A stretch of 64,000 nt of DNA from Nostoc calcicola FACHB-3891 (GTDB taxonomy: Bacteria > Cyanobacteriota > Cyanobacteriia > Cyanobacteriales > Nostocaceae), in the NCBI RefSeq assembly GCF_014697355.1, contig NZ_JACJRQ010000012.1, positions 62,001-126,000 on the forward strand, read 5' to 3'. Position 1 is the stretch's first letter, and each line of letters begins with the position of its first letter. The notes beneath the pieces were generated by a model. The model saw nothing but the letters and a program-made list of their open reading frames with translations, did not search any database and had not been told where the DNA came from. The translations under genes were made by a program, and so were the position numbers. Positions 63,957-64,000 of the stretch are shown here, piece after piece.

Positions 63957-64000
63957 AGGTTATGCGTTTTTAGTTAACGCCGATTTAATGAAATCAATAA

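Overview
The window is chromosomal DNA of a filamentous, probably heterocyst-forming cyanobacterium of the Nostoc/Anabaena type. Evidence: the HIP1 octamer GCGATCGC occurs throughout; families include DUF1818, Uma2, a PrcA-like calcium-dependent protease, cyanobacterial-type GlgC and an FHA-GAF adenylate cyclase; there are many heptameric tandem repeats (GGGAGTT/CCAACTC) and many small palindromic or MITE-like elements. This assignment is inferred from sequence style, not from a database match.

Layout. 0-8.3 kb: a membrane-anchored GTPase, a Uma2 nuclease, type 2 isopentenyl-diphosphate isomerase (fni), a methyltransferase, and a divergent pair made of a free subtilisin-prodomain-like protein and a PrcA-like subtilase. 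8.3-9.2 kb: a repeat landing zone with nested MITEs. 9.2-12.2 kb: a CPT-like kinase, thiC with its TPP riboswitch, and a small coiled-coil protein. 12.35-12.62 kb: a 21-bp tandem array. 12.8-34.7 kb: a long organosulfur-scavenging island. It holds a BASS transporter, an arylsulfatase with its formylglycine-generating enzyme, three sulfonate-type binding lipoproteins, three LLM flavin monooxygenases, an acyl-CoA-dehydrogenase-like (SfnB/DszC-type) oxidoreductase, a class II aldolase-like protein, a flavoprotein oxidoreductase, a ferritin-like protein, and a divergently transcribed LLM / AprA-like flavoprotein / ferredoxin unit. Several decayed genes lie inside it (metI, metQ, a second binding protein, a HAD phosphatase, a methyltransferase).

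35.7-38.3 kb: an APC-type permease and a small secreted helical protein. 38.5-44.2 kb: molybdenum-cofactor maturation functions (MocA-like, XdhC-like, FdhD) mixed with a PEP-CTERM protein, a nucleoside-type ABC permease and a polysaccharide deacetylase. 44.2-51.5 kb: VOC protein, RbgA-like GTPase, FHA-GAF adenylate cyclase, a DnaJ-type co-chaperone, a P-loop kinase and GlgC. 51.7-57.0 kb, all minus strand: a second free prodomain-like protein, a membrane pentapeptide-repeat protein preceded by a three-HTH protein, and a second subtilase. 57.4-64 kb: GH13 amylase, fasciclin protein, RNA polymerase omega, a secreted protein, DUF1818, tRNA-Pro(GGG), a PAP-like metallophosphoesterase and a Phd/YefM-like antitoxin.

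How the genes work together. The sulfur island should bring in sulfonates or sulfate esters through periplasmic binding proteins and a BASS carrier, and desulfurise them by sulfatase and by FMNH2-dependent oxygenases. The AprAB-like pair may handle the released oxidised sulfur or supply electrons. No ABC ATPase or permease for the three binding proteins is present in the window, so those subunits must be elsewhere or lost. The most unusual signals are the AprAB-like pair and ferritin-like protein in this assimilatory context, the two free prodomain-like proteins near subtilases, the decaying MetNIQ locus with a clean insertion scar, and several MITEs with readable target duplications.
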